From Codonopsis lanceolata (lineage: Eukaryota; Streptophyta; Magnoliopsida; Asterales; Campanulaceae): a stretch of 64,000 nt of DNA. The notes below the pieces were generated by a model. The model worked only from the letters and a program-made list of their open reading frames with translations. It was not told the origin of the DNA and did not search any database. A program made the translations under genes and the position numbers. Each line of letters opens with the position of its first letter. Within the stretch, counting starts at the first letter, position 1. The stretch is from the NCBI GenBank assembly GCA_013146195.2, contig CM028379.1, positions 87,044,617 to 87,108,616 on the forward strand. The letters run 5' to 3'. Shown piece after piece: positions 23,883-33,815 of the stretch.

Positions 23883-23884
<2 letters not shown>
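22711..23884. mobile_element. nested inverted-repeat element with ggttcggttt arrays
   Basis: Starts 'ggtgtaagtcggaacc' and ends 'ggaccac'-type sequence 'gaaccacttacacc', whose reverse complement is 'ggtgtaagtggttc'. Both subterminal regions are packed with cggttcggtt-type repeats in opposite orientation. It sits between TA arrays, so an insertion into a TA microsatellite is likely, but the target duplication cannot be told from the repeat itself. It resembles hAT-type MITEs. Confidence 0.55.
22896..23455. mobile_element. innermost inverted-repeat element (taggcggg type)
   Basis: The left end 'acaagattttaaaaatcg' and the reverse complement of the right end 'acaatgttctaaaacttc' match at most positions, followed inward by 'taggcggg'-like sequence on both sides. 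It is flanked by (TA/CA)n arrays. No coding capacity and no defined target duplication. Confidence 0.5.
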
Positions 23885-23923
<39 letters not shown>

Positions 23924-24300
23924 TTCTAATATTTTCTTTATTCTACTTTTTAGTTGGTACTCTTTTATTTTATTTTTTCCACAGGTTTGTTATGCTATGA
24001 GTTTATGAGTTCGACATTTTTAATTGTTGAATATACTTTTATCGAAGGTTTTTTAAATTTTTATGAAGTTTCGGTCTTAAAATTTTTATTATGTATTTTT
24101 ATTAAATAGTTAAAAAATAAAAAAATGATAGTATTGGTCCGGTCCTGGTTCTTATACATCTTTAATTGGTTCTGGACCTGACCAATGTTTTGGTTCTCAT
24201 ACATATTGGATTGGTTCTGGTTCTAAACTTTTTGAGAACCAGACCTCTTTTTTTCCAAAAAACTAGATCGAACCGGACCAAGCTCACCCCTACTCCTCGG

Positions 24301-25363
24301 TTTTCAATAGTTGTAGTATTAATTTTACATGAAATTTTTAAAAGTAATTAAAAATAAATAATTTGAAAAATTCTTTTGAAATATTTCTAAATGGTAGTAG
24401 TAGTATATTAATAAATTATTTATAGTTTTATCTTATAATTAATAAAAATAGTATAAAATCAGAATAGACCTGACACCATTATACAGATCCTGATTCGTAG
24501 ACCGAACTCTACTCTCTTATAATTAATTACACCAACAAACGATGAGACATATCAAGAAGATTGGCTTACATAAAATACTTGTAAAACCGTCGTCCCTAAG
24601 TTTCCTAAAATTAATTTACTTATAATTTTGTTATAGAAACCACTATGTGGAACTTCCTTGAGTAAAATAAATGGCATTTATTTTAGAATAGAGGGAGTAC
24701 TAAATTTATTGGATCTGGTACATCATTCTGGATATTGTCACATTTGATTATTCCTTTCGTTTTGAACAAATAGTCTATGTTTTAAAGTTAATATTTTTTA
24801 AGAAAATAACACTTTAGTAATTAATTAATTATAAAATGAATCTTTTATGACATAATTTTTAAAAATAAACTTTTTAAATAAAATATTTCAAAATAAAATA
24901 ATAACTATGTATTTTAATTATTACACTTGTTTACGTTAAGCTTTAGTCTAAAAAATCTAAAAAATAGAAATAGGGCGGCAAACGAGGTTGTCTTGTACCA
25001 GGCAGTTCTAGAATTAGAGTATATAAAATCTATTATCGGGGTTTATTATTTAATTGATTTAACTTGCGTCTAAACAAAGTTAAATTTTGGTATGATTAGA
25101 CTTTCGCCAAACAGCAAGGCGTTTTATTTTTTGTGCTTCAATTTGGAGTAGTACTAGTATGTTAGTAGAAGTTAATTGATGCTAAACTTAATTGGTTCAT
25201 GACTGAGTTTAGCTCACAGGCTCATTTTATACTCTGTACTCCCTATGGTAAATAATCATCGTTTGAAAGTTAAATTAAAAAAAAAATATTTTTAGTAACC
25301 TGTTAGTAATAAAATGATATTTTTTATGTCTTAATTTTTTAAAAATTGACTATTTAAATAAAA
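24301..25363. other. AT-rich spacer with MITE-like remnants
   Basis: No gene recognised. Single ends resembling Stowaway termini occur ('ttttagaatagagggagtac' near 24690, 'gtactccctatggtaaataa' near 25238) without a matching partner that I can place. Confidence 0.5.
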
Positions 25364-25818
25364 CTGAAGGATATATCTAAACATATATCATACAAGTTCA
25401 TTATCAAGACAGTAATCGTAAATTATCTTATGCGAAGCGGAAGAATTTCGTTTGAGCTACGATTTCGCACAAGAATTTCATTTGAGCTACGATCTTCGTA
25501 TACCACGGATCTCAATACTGGTTTATACCTCAAATCCAAGCCTCTTGGTGGTTAGACTAGAAGGAATATTTTGGTGAGATAGAATTATAAGGAGAGAGAG
25601 GGGGAGGCACCTTGAAATAGGCGTGTAATGCATGTAGGGTTTTATCCCCTTAGTTGTCCTATTTATATTATTACCAAGAAACCTATTTCTTATAGGTTAA
25701 GTAAATCCTAAACCCAATTGGATTAGGAAACTAATTAATCAATTAATAATAATATAAATATATTTCATGTGGGCGGGACTAAATAATCGGGCCACAAGCC
25801 CAATTACTAACAAAAACA
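25364..25818 (-). repeat. possible solo LTR (minus orientation)
   Basis: Read on the minus strand the segment starts 'tgtttttgttagtaattggg', has a TATA-like 'aatataaatagg' near 25660-25671 and ends in a U5-like 'cca'-rich leader and 'ccttca'. This pattern of TG start, TATA box and CA end fits an LTR of about 455 bp. No internal domain or second LTR follows, and no 5-bp duplication was found. A 27-bp direct repeat ('gaatttcNtttgagctacga') lies inside at about 25441-25497. Confidence 0.4.
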
Positions 25819-27632
25819 TTCCAAAATGAAATAGTTGATTTTTAGCTCGAAACAGAAGGAGGATGTCTCTACACGAGAGTCTCTTTTTAAAAGTTTTTGA
25901 TTTTTAGATAAGTGTTTATATCTATATACGTTTAATAATTTGATATTGATATTTGACACTTATCATATCGTATTGTAAACTCTTATGTTTTATATGGACA
26001 TTAATATACAGGTGCTAGTGCTATTGAAATAACTCTAAAATTAACTTTGATAATTTTAGGGAAAAAAATAAATATGAACAGAAGTAGTAGATAATGACAG
26101 AGAGGAGAGGAGATGAGATCCAAACCTTGAAGAGCGTTCCAGCATTGACAAACCTTTCCACATTTTGGTAAAAGAGGAGGGAGTAAGTATGTCACTCATG
26201 GGATTTGGTTAGCTACTTACCAATTTATGAGCTGAGATGGCAACTGCAGTAGGTTTGAAAAAAGAATGGATCATGCATGTCTTCTTTCTGTGACCACTAT
26301 TTTGAGTTTTGAGACAAGGGAAGGGATCCAGTTATTTGAAGTAAGGAATCGTGAGTAGGTTAAAAACTAGACAGTCCTGCACAAAGTACTCTCTTTTCTG
26401 TTTTGTTACAACAAAAGATAAATATTCAAATATGAAATGCATAAAAAGCTGAATAAGATGGAATTTAAAGGGACCTTCTTTTGACTGACCCTAAAACAGT
26501 TAGGAGTGACAATTTAAGGGTTTATATTGGGTTTTGGGTGTTATAGCACCAGTACGATAAGACATGCTAAAAATAAGTTGATATCAGGTTGACTTAATAA
26601 GTACGGTAAGACACGATAATTTATATATATATTTTTCAAATTTACTAGAAATTATTGACTGTTGTTCACTTTTTTAAAACTATTTTCATGATTATTTTAT
26701 ATTTTATCATTTGAACATTTGTGATTTTTAAATTACTTGACTATTTCTATTAATAATTTTTCAAAATATGTATTAAAAATTAAACACTGCCATAAATCTG
26801 TGTACAAAATTGGGCATCAGAAGAGTTTTGAAGCTTAAAACAGTGCTTAAACATCATTTTTGGCCTTAAATAGAAGAGATTACGGGGTTAACCCAGTGCG
26901 TTTTGTAGATCTCGTCAAGAGCTTCGATTTGATATGTGGTGGGACATGTGGTTCATCAGAGATCAAAAGTTATAGAGAAAATGATTGAAGAAGATGAAAA
27001 GAGGTCGACAATAGAGAAAAGAGAGATGAAGGCGAAGCTGGAGGAAGAAGAGAAAAAAGTGTGATAGAAAGAAGAGAAAATGTAGAAAAGATAAAAAGAA
27101 ACTAAACAAATTTGAATTCGCCATAGGTTGAAAAAGAGAATGACAGAGAAGATGATATTTTTGGAACAAAATTTTGAAAAAATACTTTACCGGTTGAATA
27201 AAAAAATTGGGGAGTAGAGCGGTTACAATTTTACAAAAGTGCAACGACTAGTAATTATTCCTTGTAACTTCCAAAAATAAATAAATTTGAAAGTAAACAT
27301 TTTTTTCGAAACAACCTAAAAAAGAAAGATGAATGTTTTTTTAGAAATGATTTTTCTATCCAGGTCCAAACACTCAAATTAATCCCCAAACTGGTTAGGA
27401 TCACAAAAGCGGTGAAACTCTTGCTAACGGTGATTCATATCTCCCTACTAAATACTTGCATTACCTAGTTGTTATTATCTTACACGTGCGAAATCAGCCT
27501 TCTTCGATGTGAATCGATATGTCGTATCCCAATGTCTTGTTTATCGTATGATACGGTTGGCGTATCCCGTATTTTCTGTATCTTACGATACATTTTTCTT
27601 TCTTAAGGGGGTCAATTTGAATTTTTTTTAAT
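25819..27632. other. AT-rich spacer
   Basis: No gene recognised. One possible hAT terminus 'taggagtgacaattt' lies at 26501-26515 without a partner. Around 27520-27590 'cgtat'-type words repeat. A purine-rich stretch at 26975-27090 gives low-complexity translation only. Confidence 0.5.
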
Positions 27633-28146
27633 TGACAACTACACTTGCAACATATACCTAAAGCAACGCTCTCATAAATACTTCACCTTAAGCTTGCCCC
27701 GAATTTCTTCGATAACGATCTCTCATGAATAACTGTAAACTTTGAGAGAATTTGGAAAGGGGGTTTTCTCAATTGATTGAATTAACTGAACTAATTACAA
27801 TGAGGACATAAACAACTATTTAAACACTAAGTAACTATCTCTAACAGACTTAAGTGTAATATTACAAAAATGTCCTTGACGTAATTGCTACCAAAAGCGA
27901 AGGAAAGAAATTACCTTAACAAAGATTTTTCTAAGACAAGCTGTTTTGTTGGTGTAGAAACCGCACCCCCTACCTAAAGAGATGGGGCATTTACAAAAAT
28001 GGCCAAGTCAAAGATGACTTGGTCATTTGTAGCCTCACTTAAAAAAAATACTCTTTTATGGCCTGGTTTATGGATAAACCACCGATAAACCACGATCGGT
28101 TTATCCGGTAAACCTGAAAATTCACCGCTCAACATACGAAAATTTC

Positions 28147-28172
28147 GGTTTATCCGATTCGACGGATAAACC
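28147..28172. repeat. perfect hairpin ggtttatccg / cggataaacc
   Basis: Ten-base arms (28147-28156 and 28163-28172) around a 6-base loop, built from the same ggtttatc core as the neighbouring minisatellite but in both orientations. Confidence 0.85.
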
Positions 28173-28189
28173 AGTTGTCGACCAAGACC

Positions 28190-28420
28190 ACTGGTTTATC
28201 ACTGGTTTATCACTGGTCGACCACTGGTTTATCACTGGTTTACACTGGTTTATCACTGGTCGACCACTGGTTTATCACTGGTTTACAATGGTTTACACTG
28301 GTTTATCACTGGTCGACCACTGGTTTATCACTGGTTTATCACTGGTTTACACTGGTTTATCACTGGTTTATCACTGGTTTATTGATAAACCAGTGGTTTA
28401 TCGATAAACCAGTGTAAACC
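28190..28420 (+). repeat. 11-bp minisatellite (actggtttatc family)
   Basis: About 18 units of three kinds: actggtttatc, actggtcgacc and a 10-bp actggtttac. The cgacc variant occurs at units 3, 7 and 12, so a higher-order unit of about four to five repeats was amplified. The array ends in palindromic 'ggtttatcgataaacc'. It lies inside the Mutator-like element. Confidence 0.92.
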
Positions 28421-29123
28421 AATTGGTCAAAGGCTATATATGTATAACAACCGGGTCAAATGGCCATATTTGACTAATGCCACTAAAGAGATAGGATACT
28501 TGGTTTAGATGCGCCACAACCAATTACACCAAGGTTGGTTGATAAGCTAGGAAGACGCCACAAGTAGTAGAAGACTACACTTGATAAGTCTAAGTTCTTA
28601 AAGAACCAAAAGAGTTTAACAAACTCACACAACTATCATTCCAAAATCTGCTTTCAAGGCTTACATGAGAGGCCTATTTATAGGCTAAGGTGGTGGAGAA
28701 AACAAAGTACATGATGTAAGCGATAAGCTTTACAACTTATATAATACATGCTACTACTTATCATGATAAGCTATCAAAAAGACTCTTTAACTCTCCAAGT
28801 TCATGTATTCAAAATGGCTTGAATGAATTTGATCAAGATGGATGCACCAACTTTATCTTGACCATGGAATCTTCATGAAAAATATAGAAAATTCGGACTC
28901 CTTCCTTTGGTGACTTGTAATGGCTGAATTTGGGCTTGATTTTGGTCTAAAATGTGTTCTTCATTGGGTCAAAGTCCTATCACCATGAGACTCCACTTTG
29001 TACTTTCATTCTACTTTATTTGTTGTGTTTCCAAAGCTTGACCAAGCCTTGATTTACTAGCCTGAAATTGCAACAAAAGAATAACATAAGTTAAGTAAAT
29101 GAAATGTGCTTGCAACTCATAAG

Positions 29124-30799
29124 TGATAAGCTTATTATTTTCTATTATTTTCATTAATTTTCCGGAATTTTATTGGTTATTTTGAGCTTTGGTTGATAAT
29201 TAATTGCATTTGAGATCCTATTTTTATGTATTTTGTGCTTCATGTAGGTATCTCAAGCATATTCAAGGTTTTATGGCTCAATTCATGCAAATCGAGGACA
29301 TTCCGGGCTTCAAAGTTAAGTTTGGACGCTTGCCATTAAATTTCTAAGGATTTGAAGGCGAGAAGGCAATGTAAGCTAACGTAACTTAACCGATGCAAAA
29401 TGAGGACTAAATTGCAAAGCCCGGGGAATAGGTCTTTGCGCAACTTCGTAAACTCGTGGAAGCCGGCCAAGTCGAAATTGGGCACCGAGCAATTCCTCGA
29501 AAGATGAATTCATTAATGCGTTGTCGGCAAGAGGAGAAGCCACGCCGCCCGGCCCAGGCGCGACCCGCTTCATCTGGCCTGATCCGCCCGCTGGCCCCAT
29601 CCCGCGCCTCCATCGCCCTCCTTTCCGGCCCGCTTTATCTCACATCCCCAGCCCATTTAGCCAAGCCTTGACCCGCGTGCTCTCCCCCTATCCGACCCTG
29701 ACCCTAGCGCGCCCAAGCCCTCTTTCTTTCCCCATTCAGCCCCTAAAACTTTACTAAACTTCCTAAATTACCCCTAATCCCTAGCTTGGGATAGATTCAG
29801 AAGCTCAAACTTTCTGTATTGAGAGAGAAGAATTTCGCTTTTAGGGCACGTACCCTAAAACTCTTCAACCCATTAATTCCATTTCTCCACCCCTCCACCT
29901 AAATCAAAAAATGCTTCCATTTTGAAGGCTTGGAGCATCAAATCAAGGGTCAAGGGAGCAAGATTATGTGAAGTCAACCAAGATTTGCAACATTAATTGG
30001 TTTAATTCTTCCACCTCTTTATTTATTTTAATGTTGTAATTTTTGGAGAAACTTTGCATGTATTTTGATACCTTGATGATGAGCTAAATACATTTTTGGA
30101 TTGTGATTATTATCTATGTTGAATGTGATGTTTTAATTTAATTTCTCTCTATTTGATGTATTATTCATATATTTTTGGTTATTATCATTGTGTGATTAAT
30201 GCTTTTAATGAAGTCATGAATCATTAAATGAACCCTAGAATGATAGGATACGGCGAAAGCCCTTCCTATTATTCGAAAATCGTGATAATTGTTTACGCCT
30301 CTAAGGCACACCGATTGTCGAAGGTCAGATAGTCATTAGGTGCTTGATCTACCACGCGGCTATTTTCTCCCTAGGCTATGTGTTGCGAGGATATGAGCCC
30401 GTAGCAAGGATGAGTGATAGCTAGGTTTTTCTATACGTAGCGAAAGCCCGTAGAAAATATTAGTGCGCACCCGACTACCGAAAATTTGAGTTAAGAAAAA
30501 TAGAGAGAGTTAAATTAAACATTGGCTAGACTAGAAATATCACAATCCTATTCTTTTTAACCTTGATTTGATGTTGCCCCCATTTCACTGTCGCGTTAAT
30601 TTAGTTTATTTTCTTGCATTTATTTTGTTTATTTTATTTTTATTTTAAATCTAATTTCCGTTAGCTTAGATAAAATTAGGTGTGCCCAATTTTAGTACTT
30701 AGGATTTATTTCTAGCTCTATCCTCGTGGATCGACTGCATTTGAACTTTATTACTTGATACGACCGGTAATCTTGCCCGTGTTATGCTCACAAGCATCA
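29124..30799 (+). repeat. 5' LTR of element D
   Basis: 1676 bp, aligning with 33816-35493 end to end. A GC-rich island at about 29440-29750 sits in otherwise AT-rich sequence. Differences to the 3' LTR concentrate at 29355-29500, where most fall on CAG/CTG positions of the other copy. Confidence 0.93.
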
Positions 30800-30805
30800 A
30801 GTTTT

Positions 30806-30823
30806 TGGCGCCGTTGCCGGGGA
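30806..30823 (+). promoter_or_regulatory. primer binding site of element D
   Basis: 'tggcgccgttgccgggga' follows the LTR end after six bases. This is the primer site commonly seen in Athila- and Tat-type plant gypsy elements, assigned there to a tRNA-Asp-type primer. Confidence 0.75.
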
Positions 30824-31020
30824 TAGATTTCTAGAATTTATCTTGATATTAATACCAAGCTTGCCTAATTTTAATTTAAGCATTTTTTTCTTCTTTCTTT
30901 ATTTGCTTTAATTTTAGTTGTAGTTAGTTTTTGTTTTCTTTTAGAGTAGTTTTTTTTATATTGTTCTTTTGCATTTGATCTTGTTTGTCTAGTGAGTGTT
31001 CTTGTAGCTAGCTTGAAGCG

Positions 31021-31848
31021 ATGGCTTGGAACAATGTCAATTGGGACTTTGATCAAGGGGCATGGAATGGAATGCCGAGAATTTATGAGAATGAGATGGC
31101 GCGAACCGAGGCTATGAATTATACTCCGGTCCATCCGAGCTTAATTTGTGAGAATTGTTATGGAAATCATTTTCCATATCCGTGTGCATTTGGGATGGAG
31201 TCGAATTCTTATGCTTCCTCCTCTCACTACCATCATGAAGACCCCCATCATCACCCCTATGATCCGAATTGTGTGAGTAACAACTACCCTTGGGAAGTTG
31301 AGCAACGCCCGCTCACGGAAGAAGAAACAATTCAAAGTCTAAGGGCTCAAGTAGCCGTGTTGATAGAAGCCATCAAGCTCCTAGTCCCTCCTCACGATTG
31401 GGAAGCTACAATGCGGAAATTCGGTATTGCCCTTGAAGAATCACCTCAAGAAGACCTTCAACTCAATGCCGAGGAAAACCCAATGGAAATGGAGCTTTGC
31501 AATGATCTCTCTCTCACTAATGAGAGTGAAATTTCGAGTATCTTGGGACAACCTCACTTGGAAGCGCCTCAATCTCATATCCATGTCGCGGTGGAAGATC
31601 AAAGTATAGAAGCTTGTGAGTATGAAGTGATCAATCATGCTCCCCACCCTATGCCGAGTTCTCCCACCCTTGAAGAGTATGTTAGTAATGAGATGGAGCA
31701 TCCAAGCATTTTTGAAGAGGATGATTCTTTTGGCCCAAATGAAAGCTTCAAGGAACCGTTCCTCACCTCTACACTCCACCGAGCATTGAGGCTCAAATTT
31801 CTTATTTCCACCCGCCTCTCGAGCATCAAGAAGAATTCATACACTTAA
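31021..31848 (+). CDS. gag-like ORF of element D (275 aa)
   Basis: Starts MAWNNVNWDFDQGAWNGM about 200 bp after the primer site. Residues 43-55 read 'CENCYGNHFPYPC', a CX2CX3HX4C zinc-knuckle spacing as found in Athila gag. A His-rich patch follows (HYHHEDPHHHPYD), then an acidic, Glu-rich second half with a possible coiled coil (TIQSLRAQVAVLIEAIKLL). The last part of the domain continues in another frame to about 32021 (ending 'MCAFINEPVPP'), so the C-terminus is probably shifted by one indel. There is no capsid domain that I can recognise and no pol. It may help package the element RNA, which is inference. Confidence 0.6.
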   Translation: MAWNNVNWDFDQGAWNGMPRIYENEMARTEAMNYTPVHPSLICENCYGNHFPYPCAFGMESNSYASSSHYHHEDPHHHPYDPNCVSNNYPWEVEQRPLTEEETIQSLRAQVAVLIEAIKLLVPPHDWEATMRKFGIALEESPQEDLQLNAEENPMEMELCNDLSLTNESEISSILGQPHLEAPQSHIHVAVEDQSIEACEYEVINHAPHPMPSSPTLEEYVSNEMEHPSIFEEDDSFGPNESFKEPFLTSTLHRALRLKFLISTRLSSIKKNSYT

Positions 31849-32021
31849 GTGAGTTGGGTGTGATATTTCCTATTGCCGACATGTTCAAATGGCCTATTTT
31901 TCGGGAGTCGGCAACTAAGGAGGTGTTCAAGCTCAAAGGACTTCAATTAAAGCACTTCCTTGGTCATGGATTTTATGGGAATGCCATGTGCGCGTTTATA
32001 AATGAACCGGTGCCTCCGTAG

Positions 32022-33801
32022 GCGAAAAATTAGTTTCTTTTATTTCTTTTGTATTTATATGTCTTGTATTTTGTGTCGCCAAGCCCTCCCAAGTTTGTGG
32101 GTTTGTAGGGAGGTGTACATAGAGTCCCCACACCAAAAATATTTTCTTTTTCTTTTTATTTTTATTTACAATATAATTGCTCTCATATATTTCTTTTGAG
32201 CTTTGATTTGATGTAGGGGTTGAGCAATTATTCAAGTTTGGGGTGACTCAGAGATTCATGGAGATTCATGGAGCGACATATTCATGGCTTGGACTTCAAG
32301 TGCACCGACTTTGAGGGAGTTTTTCTTCTCTTTCCCCTTTATATGCATTTTTATGATCATGAACATTGTGGGCAATGTTCGGTTCTAAGTTTGGGGGTGG
32401 GGTCGGTCTTATCTTTGCCCTCGATTTTTGGGAAAATTTTGAAAATTTTTAGAAAATTTCAAGCTAATTTGGACCCCATTAATTATGCTTTGATCATTCA
32501 TCTCATCACTTTGGCGCTCATAGAGTTGTATGTGCATTATTTTCTTGGATTCGGCCTTGAGATTATTACATGCATAGTTGAGGATATTTTGTGATTTTTG
32601 TGCTAGCTTCCCCTCATTCATGTTAAATAGTGCCCATGCGTGGATCTCTTGATAAATTTTTTTTTAAGCTAAGCTCTAGCTTTGGTTGTGCATGTGTTAT
32701 GAGTACCTTGTTGTGAGTTGTGATGCCGTTGGATGATTTCAAGATTAATGAATAGCTTGGCTTGTGAGTATGACAATAGCATGATATAGGCCATGTTTGA
32801 CTCGTTTGTGCCATATCGACCTACCCATGTTCACATTAAATCCCTAGTTTCCCATTTGAGCCTTATTGAAAGAATGGTGTGTGCAAAAGCACACAATGAC
32901 CCCCATTCGCCTTCATTTTGATCACCCGCATTGACTTATCCCATGAGCCTATACACTTTATCCAACCCTTTGAGAGAGCACTTTGTGAAATGAATTTTTA
33001 AATTTATGTCTTGGAGGGAGTATGTGCTTCATGGAAGTGTTGTTCTTCATGTATTGGTGTGGTGTGGTTTTAATCTTGGTTGATGAGTTGGAGGTTGTTT
33101 ATATTGTAAAAAGGGGCCCTTGTGTATAAAAAAAAATCAAAAGTGAAGGGCAACCCAAAATTATGAACCATTTGTGCTTTAAAGTTATTCAAAAAGGAAA
33201 ATTGTGGGATAAAAAAATCATTTGTGGTAGTTTGATGTACTCTCAACCCCAAGTTCTTGATATGTAAAGAAAAAAAAAAAGAAAGAAAAGAAGAAGCTAA
33301 GTTTGGGGGTTGTTGAGAAGAATGGTGAGTTATGATGAAGTATATTGTTTCATGAAGTTAGACTTGAGTATGATTTTGAAGGCTTCACTTGTGCTCTCTT
33401 GTCTTGATTTCCTTCCCTTCATTTGTAGCTCAACCTTGGCCTAAAGTTACAAGCTTGCAAAAGTCCTATTGATATTGTCATGCCATGGGTTATTGCCTTG
33501 TGAAGTATTTATCTCTTTCGGTTTCATGGCTTATGCTTGGTATTTCATTGAACGTTCAATCCTAGCTAGAGTGATGCTATTTAGTCATGGGCTTGTGCTT
33601 CATGTTTTTAAGTAAGTGTTTGAGGAAAGTTTGATAGCATTGAAATCACATCATACCTTGGTTATGCATTTTTATAATCTTGAGTTTGATTTCTTTCATG
33701 GTAATGCATATGGGATCTTGATTGAGTGCCTTCTTCATTCCATCTTTGTCTCGAGCTTATCCATAATCCATATTTCTCTTTGCTCGGGACGATCAAAGCT
33801 T
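32022..33801. other. non-coding 3' region of element D with repeated polypurine motif
   Basis: No coding domain recognised. The motif 'aagtttgggg' occurs at 32234, 32387, 33299 and finally at 33802 directly before the 3' LTR. The second copy follows 'gggcaatgttcggttct', a block often found in this region of Athila-like elements. Confidence 0.7.
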
Positions 33802-33815
33802 AAGTTTGGGGGTGT
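33802..33815 (+). promoter_or_regulatory. polypurine tract of element D
   Basis: 'aagtttgggggtgt' immediately precedes the 3' LTR start TGATAAGC, where plus-strand synthesis begins. Confidence 0.8.

Larger units (their letters stand above)
22427..24292. mobile_element. hAT-like element hosting nested insertions
   Basis: The left end 'tagtagtgtgcaag' and the reverse complement of the right end 'taggggtgagcttgg' are related and have the TAG...GTG start of many plant hAT elements. The flanks are 'ttcctcgg' (22419-22426) and 'ctcctcgg' (24293-24300), an 8-bp duplication with one mismatch. Subterminal 'ggttcg' and 'ccggacc' motifs occur on both sides. No transposase is visible. It contains a second inverted-repeat element at 22711-23884. 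Confidence 0.6.
27984..28482. mobile_element. Mutator-like MITE with internal minisatellite
   Basis: Flanked by a perfect 10-bp duplication 'ctaaagagat' (27974-27983 and 28483-28492); the homologous LTR at 39283-40337 has this sequence once, uninterrupted. The left end 'ggggcatttacaaaaatggc' and the reverse complement of the right end 'tggcattagtcaaatatggc' are imperfect inverted repeats. A 9-11 bp duplication fits Mutator-like elements. There is no transposase; most of the interior is the minisatellite at 28190-28420. Confidence 0.85.

Noticed and set aside
26975..27244. 93-residue minus-strand ORF rich in Phe and Leu
   Set aside because: Translation of a purine-rich low-complexity stretch.
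28175..28417. 80-residue ORF TGLSLVYHWSTTGLS...
   Set aside because: The frame is open only because the minisatellite has no stop in that phase.
28190..28420. CRISPR-like array
   Set aside because: Units are contiguous without spacers, inside a plant transposon; it is a minisatellite.
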